Made by a program: the position numbers and the translations under genes
Source of the DNA: Leguminivora glycinivorella
Taxonomy: Eukaryota; Arthropoda; Insecta; Lepidoptera; Tortricidae
Direction of reading: 5' to 3'
Assembly: GCF_023078275.1 (NCBI RefSeq)
Contig: NC_062975.1
Location: 13,305,141 to 13,369,140 of the forward strand
DNA length: 64,000 nucleotides
Part shown: piece after piece, positions 1 through 38,006 of the stretch
Layout of the letters: each line of letters opens with the position of its first letter
Position numbering within the stretch: position 1 is the first letter of the stretch
The notes under the pieces: model-generated
Told to the model about the DNA's origin: nothing
Databases searched by the model: none
Seen by the model: the letters and a program-made list of their open reading frames with translations, nothing else

Positions 1-9
1 AAAAAAAGA

Positions 10-1337
10 ACGCAAGTGCACACCTTGTGATTTTATAGACAGCGATAAAACTATTTACTACTGAGAATCGAGCAGTCGTTAACTGGGGGAAATAGTATTA
101 ATATTTTTACCCATAAATTTAAAATTATGACAAGCAGAAACGTCTGCAATCACAGAACTTAATTTAGATAGAAGAAACAAATTCATATATTTGTATAGGG
201 CCGAGCGTGTCAAATTTTGTACTGAAGTTGATTCTTGCCCGTAATTTTAAATATGTCTCAGGCTCTTGATTGTTCATAATTTTTGTGTTGTTGCAATTGA
301 ATATCACGTAACGAGGCATTTTTTATGTTTTGGTTGACTTCAACTTACAAAAATTGACGCCCGAAAGCTGCAAGCTGCGAGTAAAGACGGACAACTCAGT
401 GGATTTCACTGAGTTCATTTGACACGCTAAGTAGATACGTTTGCTTGATCTATGGTATATATGACATCTGTGTCTGCAATCGATGCCACTAGGCTTAGAC
501 TACTCGTAAATTGAAAACTGGAAAATGACTGCCTTGGGTGAGACTTTTTACTTGGAAGACAGAAAAGTTGTTATGGTCAATAAACGTTTCTTTTGAAAAT
601 GATCTAACCAGAGGCAGGCATTTTTCTGGCACTTTTAAACTGTCATAAGAACTTCTCACCTCTGATATTCACAAGTACCATCAAACACATAATAGATACA
701 TTAAGGACACAATAAATTAAACAAGATTTAAAATGGAGTTTTCATATTTGATCAGTACAATTAAGTGCATGTTTTATCAATTCCGTGTTTACGTCTATTT
801 GAGTGCCAAAAAGTGTTTCGACATTATTAGTTTCTCTATCCTATACCTAATACATTTATGTATAGGCTCTTTGAGCTTGTTAATTTTTTTTGTCCATGAA
901 TGTACGAGTACCTCCATAGTCTCCTTATCAAAAATGAGATAAGATAAGACAGGATATTTAGAACCGCAAAAATAATTCTATATGTTATAGCTATCTACTA
1001 CAGGATTTTAAAGTTATGTAACTTATGTATTACGAACACTACCTTCAGAAAACTTTCGATTGTATAAAATAATAGTTTTAGTGCAAAAACTTGTTCTTCA
1101 TGTAAATTCAAGGAACCTACAAGATGTAGAAGATGTGTTATGTATATTGTATATATACTATATATAGTCAAGAAAATATACTTCACGTGAAAATAAACAT
1201 TCACAACTCTGTTCGCAGTTTTATTGATATTTGTTATTTTAGTAACAGTTGGAGGAAAAGAAACGCAAGTGCACATTGTGATTTTATAGACAGACATAAA
1301 ACTATTTACGAAGAATCAAACAGTCGTTAACTGGGGA
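10..1337. repeat. Pair of direct repeats about 1.25 kb apart
   Basis: About 80 bases at 10-89 recur at 1260-1337 (both contain TGTGATTTTATAGACAG and GTCGTTAACTGGGG). The DNA between and around them up to about 2050 shows no gene that I can support. Confidence 0.7.
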
Positions 1338-2052
1338 TATTGAATTTCAATGAAATAAACTGACTCTTGAGGTATTTTTACACTGAGTTTTGTTTTTATG
1401 AAGACATTAATTTTCCTGGTTTTCAATCGCCTGCAACGATTTCGTTCCTTTAATGAGTGTGCATCCAGACATAATGAGTATAGGGATTCCACGAATGTTT
1501 GTGATAAGTTGATAACATTTCTCGCTATGCATATGCTATATACATGGGAAATGAAAGGGCCATCACGAGTGTTCAAGGAATATCTATAGGTATGTGCGAA
1601 TAATATCCATATAAGTAAACCGTCTACAAATTAGGGCTACTACGCACAAGATCAGGACTTCATTGTAAACTATTTTGGCTCAGTGGTCCAAAGTGAAGCC
1701 TCCAATGATGTGATACTAATGCAGATCCGCCGCCACACTGTCCTGCCAGCGATACCTTGGTAGAACCACTGGGCGGCCACCAGTCGGTCGGTCGGTGTTT
1801 GGTTTCATTACTTACTTACTTAATAAGTATGAATAGTATTACAACGTGACTAAATTTACAACTATCAAACAGTGGCATTAATCCAACTACGCGGAAAAAC
1901 TCGCTGACAGACCATTATTAATATCATATAAAAATATCACCGTTAAAAGACCTACAGTCAGTATTGAAGAAAAAATATTTTGTCTGTTTTTTTATAAGGA
2001 TAATGTCAGTCTTCGTCAACCATATCAGAAGTCAGATAACTTCATAACTGTC

Positions 2053-2183
2053 TTAACACTTTCGCTACCAAGAACCCGACTGTCGGGCACACCGCTCGTA
2101 GAAGCGTAGCCGATTACATGGGTTTCCCCGTATGTAGCGAAAATGTCGTAGCGCCGCGTAGAGCCCGGTTTCGAAAGTGTTAA
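2053..2183. mobile_element. TTAA-flanked MITE (piggyBac-like), copy 1
   Basis: TTAACACTTTCGCTACC at the left and GGTTTCGAAAGTGTTAA at the right form inverted ends, each with TTAA at the edge. A second copy lies at 45459-45543 and shares the internal CCCGACTGTCGGG palindrome. Confidence 0.65.
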
Positions 2184-3227
2184 AGATAAGCCATCATTAA
2201 ATTGTGCGCCTCTTGTTGGGCGAAATAATGTCAAAATAAATTATCTCGAATCAAATAAAACTGTAAAAGGGATTACCTATATCTCGTAAAATGAACATGT
2301 AATATGTATACTGGACGTTTCGAACCCTTTACAGCGGTCATTTTGTAGTCAACAGGTGACTAAGGAAAAGTTACCTACAATGTGCTAATCTACCTAATCT
2401 ACAAGTAATAATAAATATAGTTTTTAAGCCTGGTTCGCGCACCGGTATAATTTATATTTATTACGTTTAGTCACGGTAAAAATAGTATCCACACTTCTGA
2501 GTCAAGAGGGTTTCCAAAATATTGAGTCTCGTCACATTTCCGTAGCAACCTAAACCAAAAGTACCCCGTAGCCAACGCGCCCATTGTTTGTAGTCCGTAG
2601 ATGTACGTAGCGAACAAAATGCGACTGTCTTAGTCCCATCAACATATAGCTATAGAGAGATTACTGAGATATACCTACTACAGGTCGTAAACAATATTTT
2701 CATATGGCGCTAAAAGACGTGGACTGTGAGTATACTTTGCACTCTCCAGAATAATTAAAACTGGCCTGATTTTAAAGGATAAATCGAACTTTAACCAGCG
2801 TAAATCAGAATAAAATATACTCGTTTATGCCAATCAACGTTATTTGTTGCCTAAGTTAAGCAAAATTTTATTTTATTACTTCCTTTAGAAATGCAGGTCA
2901 TAAAAAATACATTATTTTATTTTATATTTATCCAAATAAAAATAGACAAATGAATTGGCACATTATTTATTGAATCATCCTACAAATAAATGTTTGCCAC
3001 CAAACACAATACAAAGTACATACATACAGACGTAATAACATTTGCGTGTGCGAAAAAACAATGGAAAACATGTTTAGGGGCTGACTTAAACGGTACGAGA
3101 ATTCGCATACGAATCTCATTACAATGCGTTATTTGATCGGACAGCTTCATAAAATGTAAAGTCAATAGGCCGCAGAGTATCTAAAATCGCATACGAGTTC
3201 ATTCTCCGTCTAACTGAGGCTAAAATT

Positions 3228-3359
3228 TGTCGCTTAACTTCAAAGTCGGGTAAATCTATTCTGCTATAAGGTTGATTCTTTTTCAAATAATATATACATC
3301 TTTATACAAAATAAACCTGAAAGCATAATGAATTTACCTGAGTTTAAAGTTAAGCGACA
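3228..3359. mobile_element. MITE with TGTCGCTTAACTT ends
   Basis: Inverted arms begin TGTCGCTTAACTTCAAAG and end TTTAAAGTTAAGCGACA. A related copy at about 22204-22335 sits against GS-like exon 5. Confidence 0.7.
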
Positions 3360-3559
3360 CAAATCTAGTAATAATCTGTCTTGAAGATCAAAACAGAGAA
3401 CATTAATTTCAGATCACTTGGCTTTAAAAAAAAGTATCCGCATAATTTTACAAAATTTTGAATGCAATATATATTTGACACATTTCTACTCGGACGAAGT
3501 TATAAAACTTTTACTTTTCAATATGGCATTAGCAATTAAAACTTCGAGAAGTTATTTCG

Positions 3560-3832
3560 ATTCTGAGGGCCTCGTCTCATGCGTGCGCGTGCAGCATCCC
3601 TGGTGCGCAGGGTACGCGTCAGCCCCAACAGCATCCTACAAATGATAGCGGGCAGGGTTGACTGTCCCTATTTAGCGCACTGCGAGGGATTGCATTCCCC
3701 AATGAGTGTTGTGTTGTTTTAAATTTAATATTGTATGCACTAACCCCTTAGTTTGTAAGTCCTACTAATAACATATGTGTCCATGGTTGCACGAAATAAA
3801 AATATTCATTCATTCATTCATTCATTCATTCA
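3560..3832 (+). mobile_element. LINE-like 3' end with (ATTC)n tail
   Basis: A GC-rich stretch is followed by an AT-rich trailer ending in AATAAAAATATTC and about six ATTC units, the layout of a truncated non-LTR element. The clade is not identified. Confidence 0.5.
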
Positions 3833-4191
3833 TAAAGTGATTTCATAGGATTTAATTTCCGATTTTACATTGAATATGGAAGCTTACAAAGTTGAAACTT
3901 TAGGGCTTTGCTGGGCCACACGGACCATCAGTTTCCGAAATTTTCACTACGACAAACATCAGATAATTTTCATCAAAGTGTGTCAAATTCTATACCTACC
4001 TATGTGCACGAGTGTAATCAAAGCATTCCAATAATACATTCGGTATGTGTTATGCACATGTGTGTAACTTTTTGTCACAAGGGATTTAGTATTTACCGAT
4101 AATATTTGTTATGAGGGTAAATATTATGAGAAATTCCCTAGTAGTAAAAAAGTAACTATCGCGGTAACCGAAGATAATATTAGAAATAGGG

Positions 4192-4452
4192 AACTTGACT
4201 GTAGTTAAAATAAAAAAAATTATACCATGCACGAAGTAAAGCATCAGATAATTATAAGAAAACATGGACAGAAGTTATTTTTAAATCCAATTTATATTTA
4301 ATAAGTCAGGTAGAAATATAAAAAAGTAACTGAGTTGACCGTGACGTCACTCAATTCGATTTCATATAAATTCCATATTAGCAAGTCGTTAAAATTCGTT
4401 TTGACAGTTCTTAAAAAGAAGCTGATTTGACTAGGAGGCAAGTAGCCTATTA
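4192..4452 (-). repeat. Interspersed repeat in the 3' flank of the GS-like gene
   Basis: The segment is an inverted relative of 41898-42166 (shared AGAAGCTGATTTGACTAGGA and TTGACCGTGACGTCA). Partial relatives lie near 50820-50900 and 59150-59290. It lies 77 bases past the GS-like stop codon, so it probably supplies part of the 3' untranslated region. Confidence 0.65.
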
Positions 4453-4528
4453 CCTTGTTTCCTTTGAAATTTTCTTGTTTTCTATATTATATCTTCAGCA
4501 AATATCATATCTCTGCTACTCAGCTCTG

Positions 4529-31899
<27,371 letters not shown>

Positions 31900-32045
31900 C
31901 TGGAAATATTTACAACCTCATTAGGCATCCACAATAAAAAGTTGAAATAAACTTGTGAATCAATCCTGCTTAAGTATGTGTGTTCTATCGTCTGTACAAT
32001 GGGTTGTGGTCTGAGGAACTGTTTGACATGATGCCAACGTCCACT

Positions 32046-32310
32046 TTTCATCATCGCACCGCTCATCCACACACCTTGCAACCTAAATGATCGCACACCG
32101 TGCGGTTTCAGAGGAATTTCCTCCCGCGGGCGCTCCGGCTGCGGAATGAGCTCCCTGCAGAGGTATTTACGTTGAACTACAGTATGGTTCTTCCAAGAAG
32201 GAGTGTAAAACAAGTGTCCCTTGAGTTGCAGGCGTCCATAGGTTACGGTGACCGCTTTCCATCAGGCGGGCCGTGTACCTGTTTAGCACCGACGTGGTAT
32301 AAAAAATCAA
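32046..32310 (+). mobile_element. LINE 3' end upstream of the GS-like gene
   Basis: A frame reads RTVRFQRNFLPRALRLRNEL and then PAEVFTLNYS and SIGYGDRFPSGGP, a non-LTR polyprotein C-terminus. Related fragments are at 43560-43900, 49013-49081 (inverted) and 52560-52680. Confidence 0.75.
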
Positions 32311-33249
32311 TAGGTGGTAAGATAAATTAAGTGTTCAAAATGCGAGACTTATTTCAGGCATATAATGCCGCTAAGAGAGAAACTTGTTAGATGATAAAAC
32401 CGATATTAATGATATTATGTACCTACACAGTGTAATATGAGGGACCCGAGAGATTTTAAACACGTGTTTCTGAGGCCATAAGAAGAAAAAGACTTGAATC
32501 AAATTTCGCCAGACAATTTTTTTCGAAATCTCTTACAGTATTTATATTTTAGTATTTTTTTATCTATTTTAACCTTCAAAGTAAATGTTATTCATAAAAC
32601 TGACATCTAAAATAAATTTTGTATTTTTGGGAAGTTAAATAATGTCGATATCGCTATCAAAGCATTTTGTACAAATAAATAACACTGAGTTGTTGATTTT
32701 AATGTTATCAGAAATACGCTGTTAAAATTATACGATACACTCGTGGCACACCGTGCATTTACGTTCATCATGAACATTAGATATTGACAAATTAGGGTCT
32801 TCCGGAATTTATTGGGAGCGTTATGTCTGTTTTATGATCGCATACGTTCAAATAAATACCAACGTTCTACCGGCAATGCAGCAATATTAAATATTACCAA
32901 AATATACTAGGTAGAACAGATTATATTTTTACTTATCAAGTTGACATGTGAATACTTTATTTTATAAAACCAACCACTTTTATATGGAATTTGACAGATG
33001 ACAGCCCACTAACCCTGAGTTAAGTGATTGGTGCAAGTGGGCCCAACAAGTACAAAGGATCGGTCAAAAGCCACATTATAAATTTTCCTTCAGTCCAGCG
33101 TGAAAATAGCAGTAAAATTCAACTCACAAAATAAAATAAGTAAAAGTTAAGTGAAAGTCTGAGAATATTAACTTTTCATTAGGTTTGTGACTCATAAAAA
33201 CCTAAAAGTTATAAATTGGGAATAAATAAGGCAATTCTTCTCTATTATA

Positions 33250-34081
33250 CAGGGTGTATTTTGATAGCGGGTCAGTAAGGGCAGCTATGAGATGCCGTAG
33301 TCCTACGTGAAAATGGTCTAAGGGGACCATCCATCGATTTCAAATTGATGAAAAATGGCATTTACAGATTTTGGAAAAAACATACAGGGTGCGAGAAAAA
33401 GGGCATTTTTGACAAACTTTTGTTTTTGACGCCAATCGATCCCATTCCTATCAAGGATCAAAAGCTTGTATGGGACCAAAAAAAAGTTTCCGGCTAGAAA
33501 AGTCACAAATCGCGAAAAACTTTTCTTATACAATTTGTACGAAAAAATTTTTTTTCCAGATGGTGTTTTTATGATGCCAATCGATTCCATTCCTATTTAG
33601 TATCTATAGTTTCTTTAGGCTCAACTTGCGGTAATGTACTAAAGAGACATAAATTGAAGAAAACTTTTTCGATATTTTCCCCATATTAGTAAAATGTAGC
33701 CATTGATTTGTGGGTTTTTAGTGCATTGCCGTGAGTTGACCCCTAAGCAAGTTTTGATACTGAATAGGAATGGAATCGATTGGCATCAAAAAACACCATA
33801 CGAAAAAAAAAAAATGTATGGGAAAAGTTTTTCGCAATTTGTGACTTTTCTAGCCGGAATTTTTTTTGGTCCTATACAAGCTTTTGATCCTGGATAGGAA
33901 TGGGATCAATTGGCGTCAAAAATGCCCTTTTTTCGCACCCTGTACCTATGTTTTTTCCAAAATCTGTAAATGCAATTTTTCATCAATTTGAAATGTATGG
34001 ATGGTCTCCTTAGACCATTTTCACGTAGGACTACGGCATCTCATAGCTGCCCTTACTGACCCGCTATCAAAATACACCCTG
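33250..34081. mobile_element. 832-bp foldback element in the divergent intergenic region
   Basis: Both ends read CAGGGTGTATTTTGATAGCG when followed inwards, and the arms of about 320-350 bases are inverted with high identity around a spacer of about 160. No transposase frame is seen. A transcript through it would form a long duplex. Confidence 0.9.
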
Positions 34082-35202
34082 GGCCCTGTATAAAAATAAT
34101 TAACTCTGAAAGCTTCGATTTCAGAGATTCACGTGAAGCTTCTTTTAGAAATTACTTTATTATTGTTTTGTCGCTAAAATCAATATTAACATGTTTAATG
34201 TTGTGTAAAAATGTACATTTCCTTGGTAGCGAAAAGTTTTATCTTGTAACATAATTTAGGAAAATTTTGATTTGAATTGTAATTTATACAATTAGGAATG
34301 CAATAAAATTCAAACCTTGACCTTTATTATTTAGCTGTGCCCGTCGTAATTGTTTTGTAAGACATCAGAACATTTAAATTATACAGTTTAAAAGAAAGGC
34401 CGAAATAAAAAACAACTGGCTACATTATTTTGTCCTATGTATTTGTAATTCCATTAGCAAACAACCGTTCCGTCTGTCTGATGAGCCAATTTTTAGTATG
34501 TAGGTGACTTCAATTTCTTTTTTAGATTGTAACTCAGTAGAAAAAAAGTAAGACATTTTTTTTCTCCTGCGGAATTCAAAGTGCTCATAATTCTGAGTAG
34601 AAAAAGTAAATTAATATTCCCGCATTTAGAGAAAAACTACGACGACAAAATAAAATCTGCCTGGTAGGCTTCCTTTCTCATCATTATTTATCATTTCTTC
34701 AGGTATATAAAACAGTCAACTGATTGCCCATTAGCGTGTGAAGTCAAAGGCTTTGTATTGTAGCTAGGTCAAGTACAATTGCTAGTTGTCGTTTGGGGAC
34801 AGAGAGGAGACATAAATAATATGGATCCAATCTCTCAAGGTGTGTGCTCAAAAGCTCAAATCACCACCACTTGTATATTATATTATTTATTTATATTTAT
34901 TCATGTACCTAGATGAGAATAACAATGGTGTTTCTAACTCATTATTATTTCAAATAAAAATAAAAGACAGGAGTTTAGAAATAGCATTAAGGTTTTTAAG
35001 AAGCTTATTTGATGTAGATATAATCTGAATCTAAACGGTTCACAGACCGCCGGTTGTTCTGTGGAAATGCTTCACCACTTTGCTATTGCATTACAACTTA
35101 AAGCCCAATTAGAACAGCCAGCAGAATACTGACAACCGGGGGAAATAACTTCTGCAGTCTTGTAAATTCCACTACACACTTATGGTGTCCAGGCAGACAA
35201 TC

Positions 35203-35324
35203 ATGGTCGCGCGATAAATGATATGTCGGCCGTCCCTTTCGCACTATTTCACAGAATACATATTAGTACTATTTGTAAGTGCGATATGGGACGGCCTTAT
35301 ATTTTATCGTTTATCGCGCGACCA
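35203..35324. mobile_element. ATGGTCGCGCGATAAA MITE
   Basis: The ATGGTCGCGCGATAAA and TTTATCGCGCGACCAT ends are inverted. Fragments of the family are at 38935-38995 and 43690-43770. Confidence 0.85.
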
Positions 35325-35789
35325 TGCTATCGGTGCAGGAGGTCGCATGATAAGGTCTATCGTCCTATTCGCACGTACAGAAAGTGCGAAAAGGACGATA
35401 GGCTAAATATAACACTAGCGTGTTATTCCTTGCAAATTAAAATACCAAAAGTCCTTGAGACACGGTCTGCGCAGGTGCTGTTGAGTGCTGCATGGAATTA
35501 TTATTTTTTAAATTACATACCAAGTATTTCTTCACTTTTTAGATTCTTGTACTAAGTTAGTTCGCAACTTTCCTATATAAATTTTGTAAATATGTAAATT
35601 TTACAAGCAATTTAGTTCATTAATCCTTAATTTGAGAACAGTTTGATTTATTTATCCTAACTGTCAATTTTAAAAACCAGGAAGTCTCGATGTCATTAAA
35701 AAAAGACATTAGAAAAAAGGTTAATATTAATATACTTTATCAAACATTTGAAAGCCTAAAAACATTTTTGAGGTCATATATTGAGGAGG

Positions 35790-35990
35790 CCTGTCACTGA
35801 GGCATACTCAAATATGGCGCCACTCTAATATTAGTCCATTCTTGAGTCCATTGCACAGAAAGAATTTCATACGTGAGAGCGAGAAGATGATATGTTCTCC
35901 CTCTCACATACGAATGTCAGTGACATGCCTAGGCACTTGCACACAAAGATAATCTTGCACAGGCGCCGTCTGGCGAGATAAAATACTTGC
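35790..35990 (+). repeat. Repeat with CAGTGACATGCCTAG and CAGGCGCCG words
   Basis: It is related to 15650-15790. Confidence 0.5.
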
Positions 35991-36070
35991 TTATCACAAG
36001 CTTATCATTATGCAGCATTATGATATTGACTACGCAGAAATAGTTCTAATTTAATTAGAACTATTTTCCT

Positions 36071-36240
36071 TCATACTATATGTATATGTATGTATGTATG
36101 TATAAGCTTTATTGTACATAAAGGAAACAAAAGAGACACAGTTACAGAGTCAGTAATATACAATGTAGGCGGACTTATCCCTTAATGGGATCTGTTCCAA
36201 CCGTCAACCTTTGAGGAAATTAGTAGAAGCGAATTAACGA
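36071..36240 (-). mobile_element. LINE 3' end with (ATAC)n tail, about 0.6 kb before the SPH start
   Basis: On the minus strand it reads GGGATAAGTCCGCCTACATT, then TGTACAATAAAGCTTATAC and ATAC units, a familiar lepidopteran non-LTR trailer. Confidence 0.7.
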
Positions 36241-36743
36241 TGAATGACAAATTGAAAAATGTACAACCACTAAAAGAATTAAATGCATATATACACATGG
36301 TAACAGATATATACATATACAATTACATTAATACTGAACTGTCACTCCATACATCAGAATAACAGTGCCCTCCTGACAATAGTCATACAAATATGACAGG
36401 CTTTATATAATTATATTCAATGTTTAGAAATCTTTGTCGTGTAAGAATTCTTTTATAGAGTAGTGGAGTGTAGATGAGTCCCAGAACAGCGCAAACAAAA
36501 CAAAATAGGAAGTAAAAAAGCAGACCCTGGCTATAATCGGCTAGTTTCATATAAGGTTATTCGTCGCCAGGATTTATTTAAATCACCGTTATATATTAAA
36601 ATTAACGAAAACCTCTTTATTTAAAACTACTTACGGAAGTTTCTGAACCTTCTAACCTGGCTTTACCACTGCCATTCTATCATGTCTCATGTCATTATAA
36701 TGTCATTGTTAACTATCAATGAAATAAAAAAATGTTGAGTATT

Positions 36744-36780
36744 TATATATAAAATGAATCGCTGAATCAAAAACGTCTTA
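36744..36780 (+). promoter_or_regulatory. Possible core promoter of the serine protease homolog
   Basis: A TATATATAAAA stretch begins at 36744. About 30 bases downstream is TCTTAGTTT, a weak match to an arthropod initiator, and the start codon is at 36831. In AT-rich DNA such matches arise by chance. An ATG at 36791 opens a 33-codon upstream frame overlapping the main start. Confidence 0.3.
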
Positions 36781-36830
36781 GTTTAAAATAATGTGTTTTC
36801 TTAAAACAAATAATTTTAACCCCATTAAAA

Positions 36831-38006
36831 ATGGGGCTATATCATATTGCAAATTATTTGTTTATTATTTATTTATCTCAAGCAGTTGTTGAATGTCTTG
36901 CATTCGAGCTTAGGGACAGAAATTTTAGAAGATCACAATATCCTGTGTTACATGGTATTCAGCGTGCAACCAACCCATATAATCACAAAGAAATCACCTA
37001 TCACTGGCGAAGACCAAAAACTCTTCCTGATGTAAAAACGTCCACTGACCATTTTAAAAGATCACACTATGCTAAGACGGTTTCCCGTCACAAGCATGTA
37101 TCGAGTACACCGAGTCAAATAGAATTCGATTATTTAGCCGAAGATTCAAGCCAAGTCAAGAATACTAGTTTAAAAAGATTTAACAGAGTAGACACTCATA
37201 ACAGGAGAGCTTCATGGCGTGGCTACAAGACTAAGCCACCTTCCACTTTGCGCTCTTCTTCTGCTTCATATCGTATTGTCGATCCATACAATGAACAGGA
37301 ATTGTTACCCATTTCAAAAACCCAAAAAATTATTCAAGATTCTTCTTTATTCTCATATGACCAAGCATTTATCGATTTTAAAATTAAAAAACCGGATAAA
37401 ATGGTTAATGATATCGGATTAAATGGTGTAATTAAAAATAAAACCTATTTAAACGGAACGCTTCCAACTGTAAAAGTATCTATAAAAGATTCCCAAGCAC
37501 AAAAAACTACTGTAAATTTACCGGTACAATCAACGACATCTGCAACAACCACTGCCTTCACAACTCTTGGTGACCGAATCAAATTCTTTGAATTGTATGA
37601 TACTAACACCTTACGGCCTACGAAGAAAGAATTGAAATTAAATGATGACAGTGATTATCATAGTTCGAAAATTCCAGAGATTGTGTCGATAACTGAGAAC
37701 GTAACAGATAAAATAATCAACGAAGAAAGTAACATTCCTAGTAAATTTTGGCGTCTTGATAATATGAATAAAGCAAACTTAGAGAGGTATAAGTATTTCA
37801 GAAAGAGGTCTTTTAAATCGGATGGTCATGGAAATATTTTAAGCCCAATCCCAAAAAATTATACTTCGGAATCACGTGCTACTTCAAAAAAATACAGCCA
37901 AACACTTAACGTTGTATTTTCTAAAACAGAACCTTTAACGAAAACTTTCGTAGCTCAATGGTCCAGCTATCCTTTTGCGTCGGTTTACGTATATGAACCA
38001 AAACAG
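36831..38006 (+). CDS. SPH exon 1: signal peptide, N-terminal extension, start of protease fold
   Basis: This exon holds 392 codons in one frame, ATG at 36831 to CAG before GTAAAA. The start MGLYHIANYLFIIYLSQAVV is a hydrophobic leader with a likely cut near VECLA. The middle is low in cysteine and rich in basic and hydroxyl residues, with several N-x-S/T sites. The end (AQWSSYPFASVYVYEPKQ) matches the opening strand of chymotrypsin domains. A different stop follows 5 codons later if the intron is read through. Confidence 0.88.
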
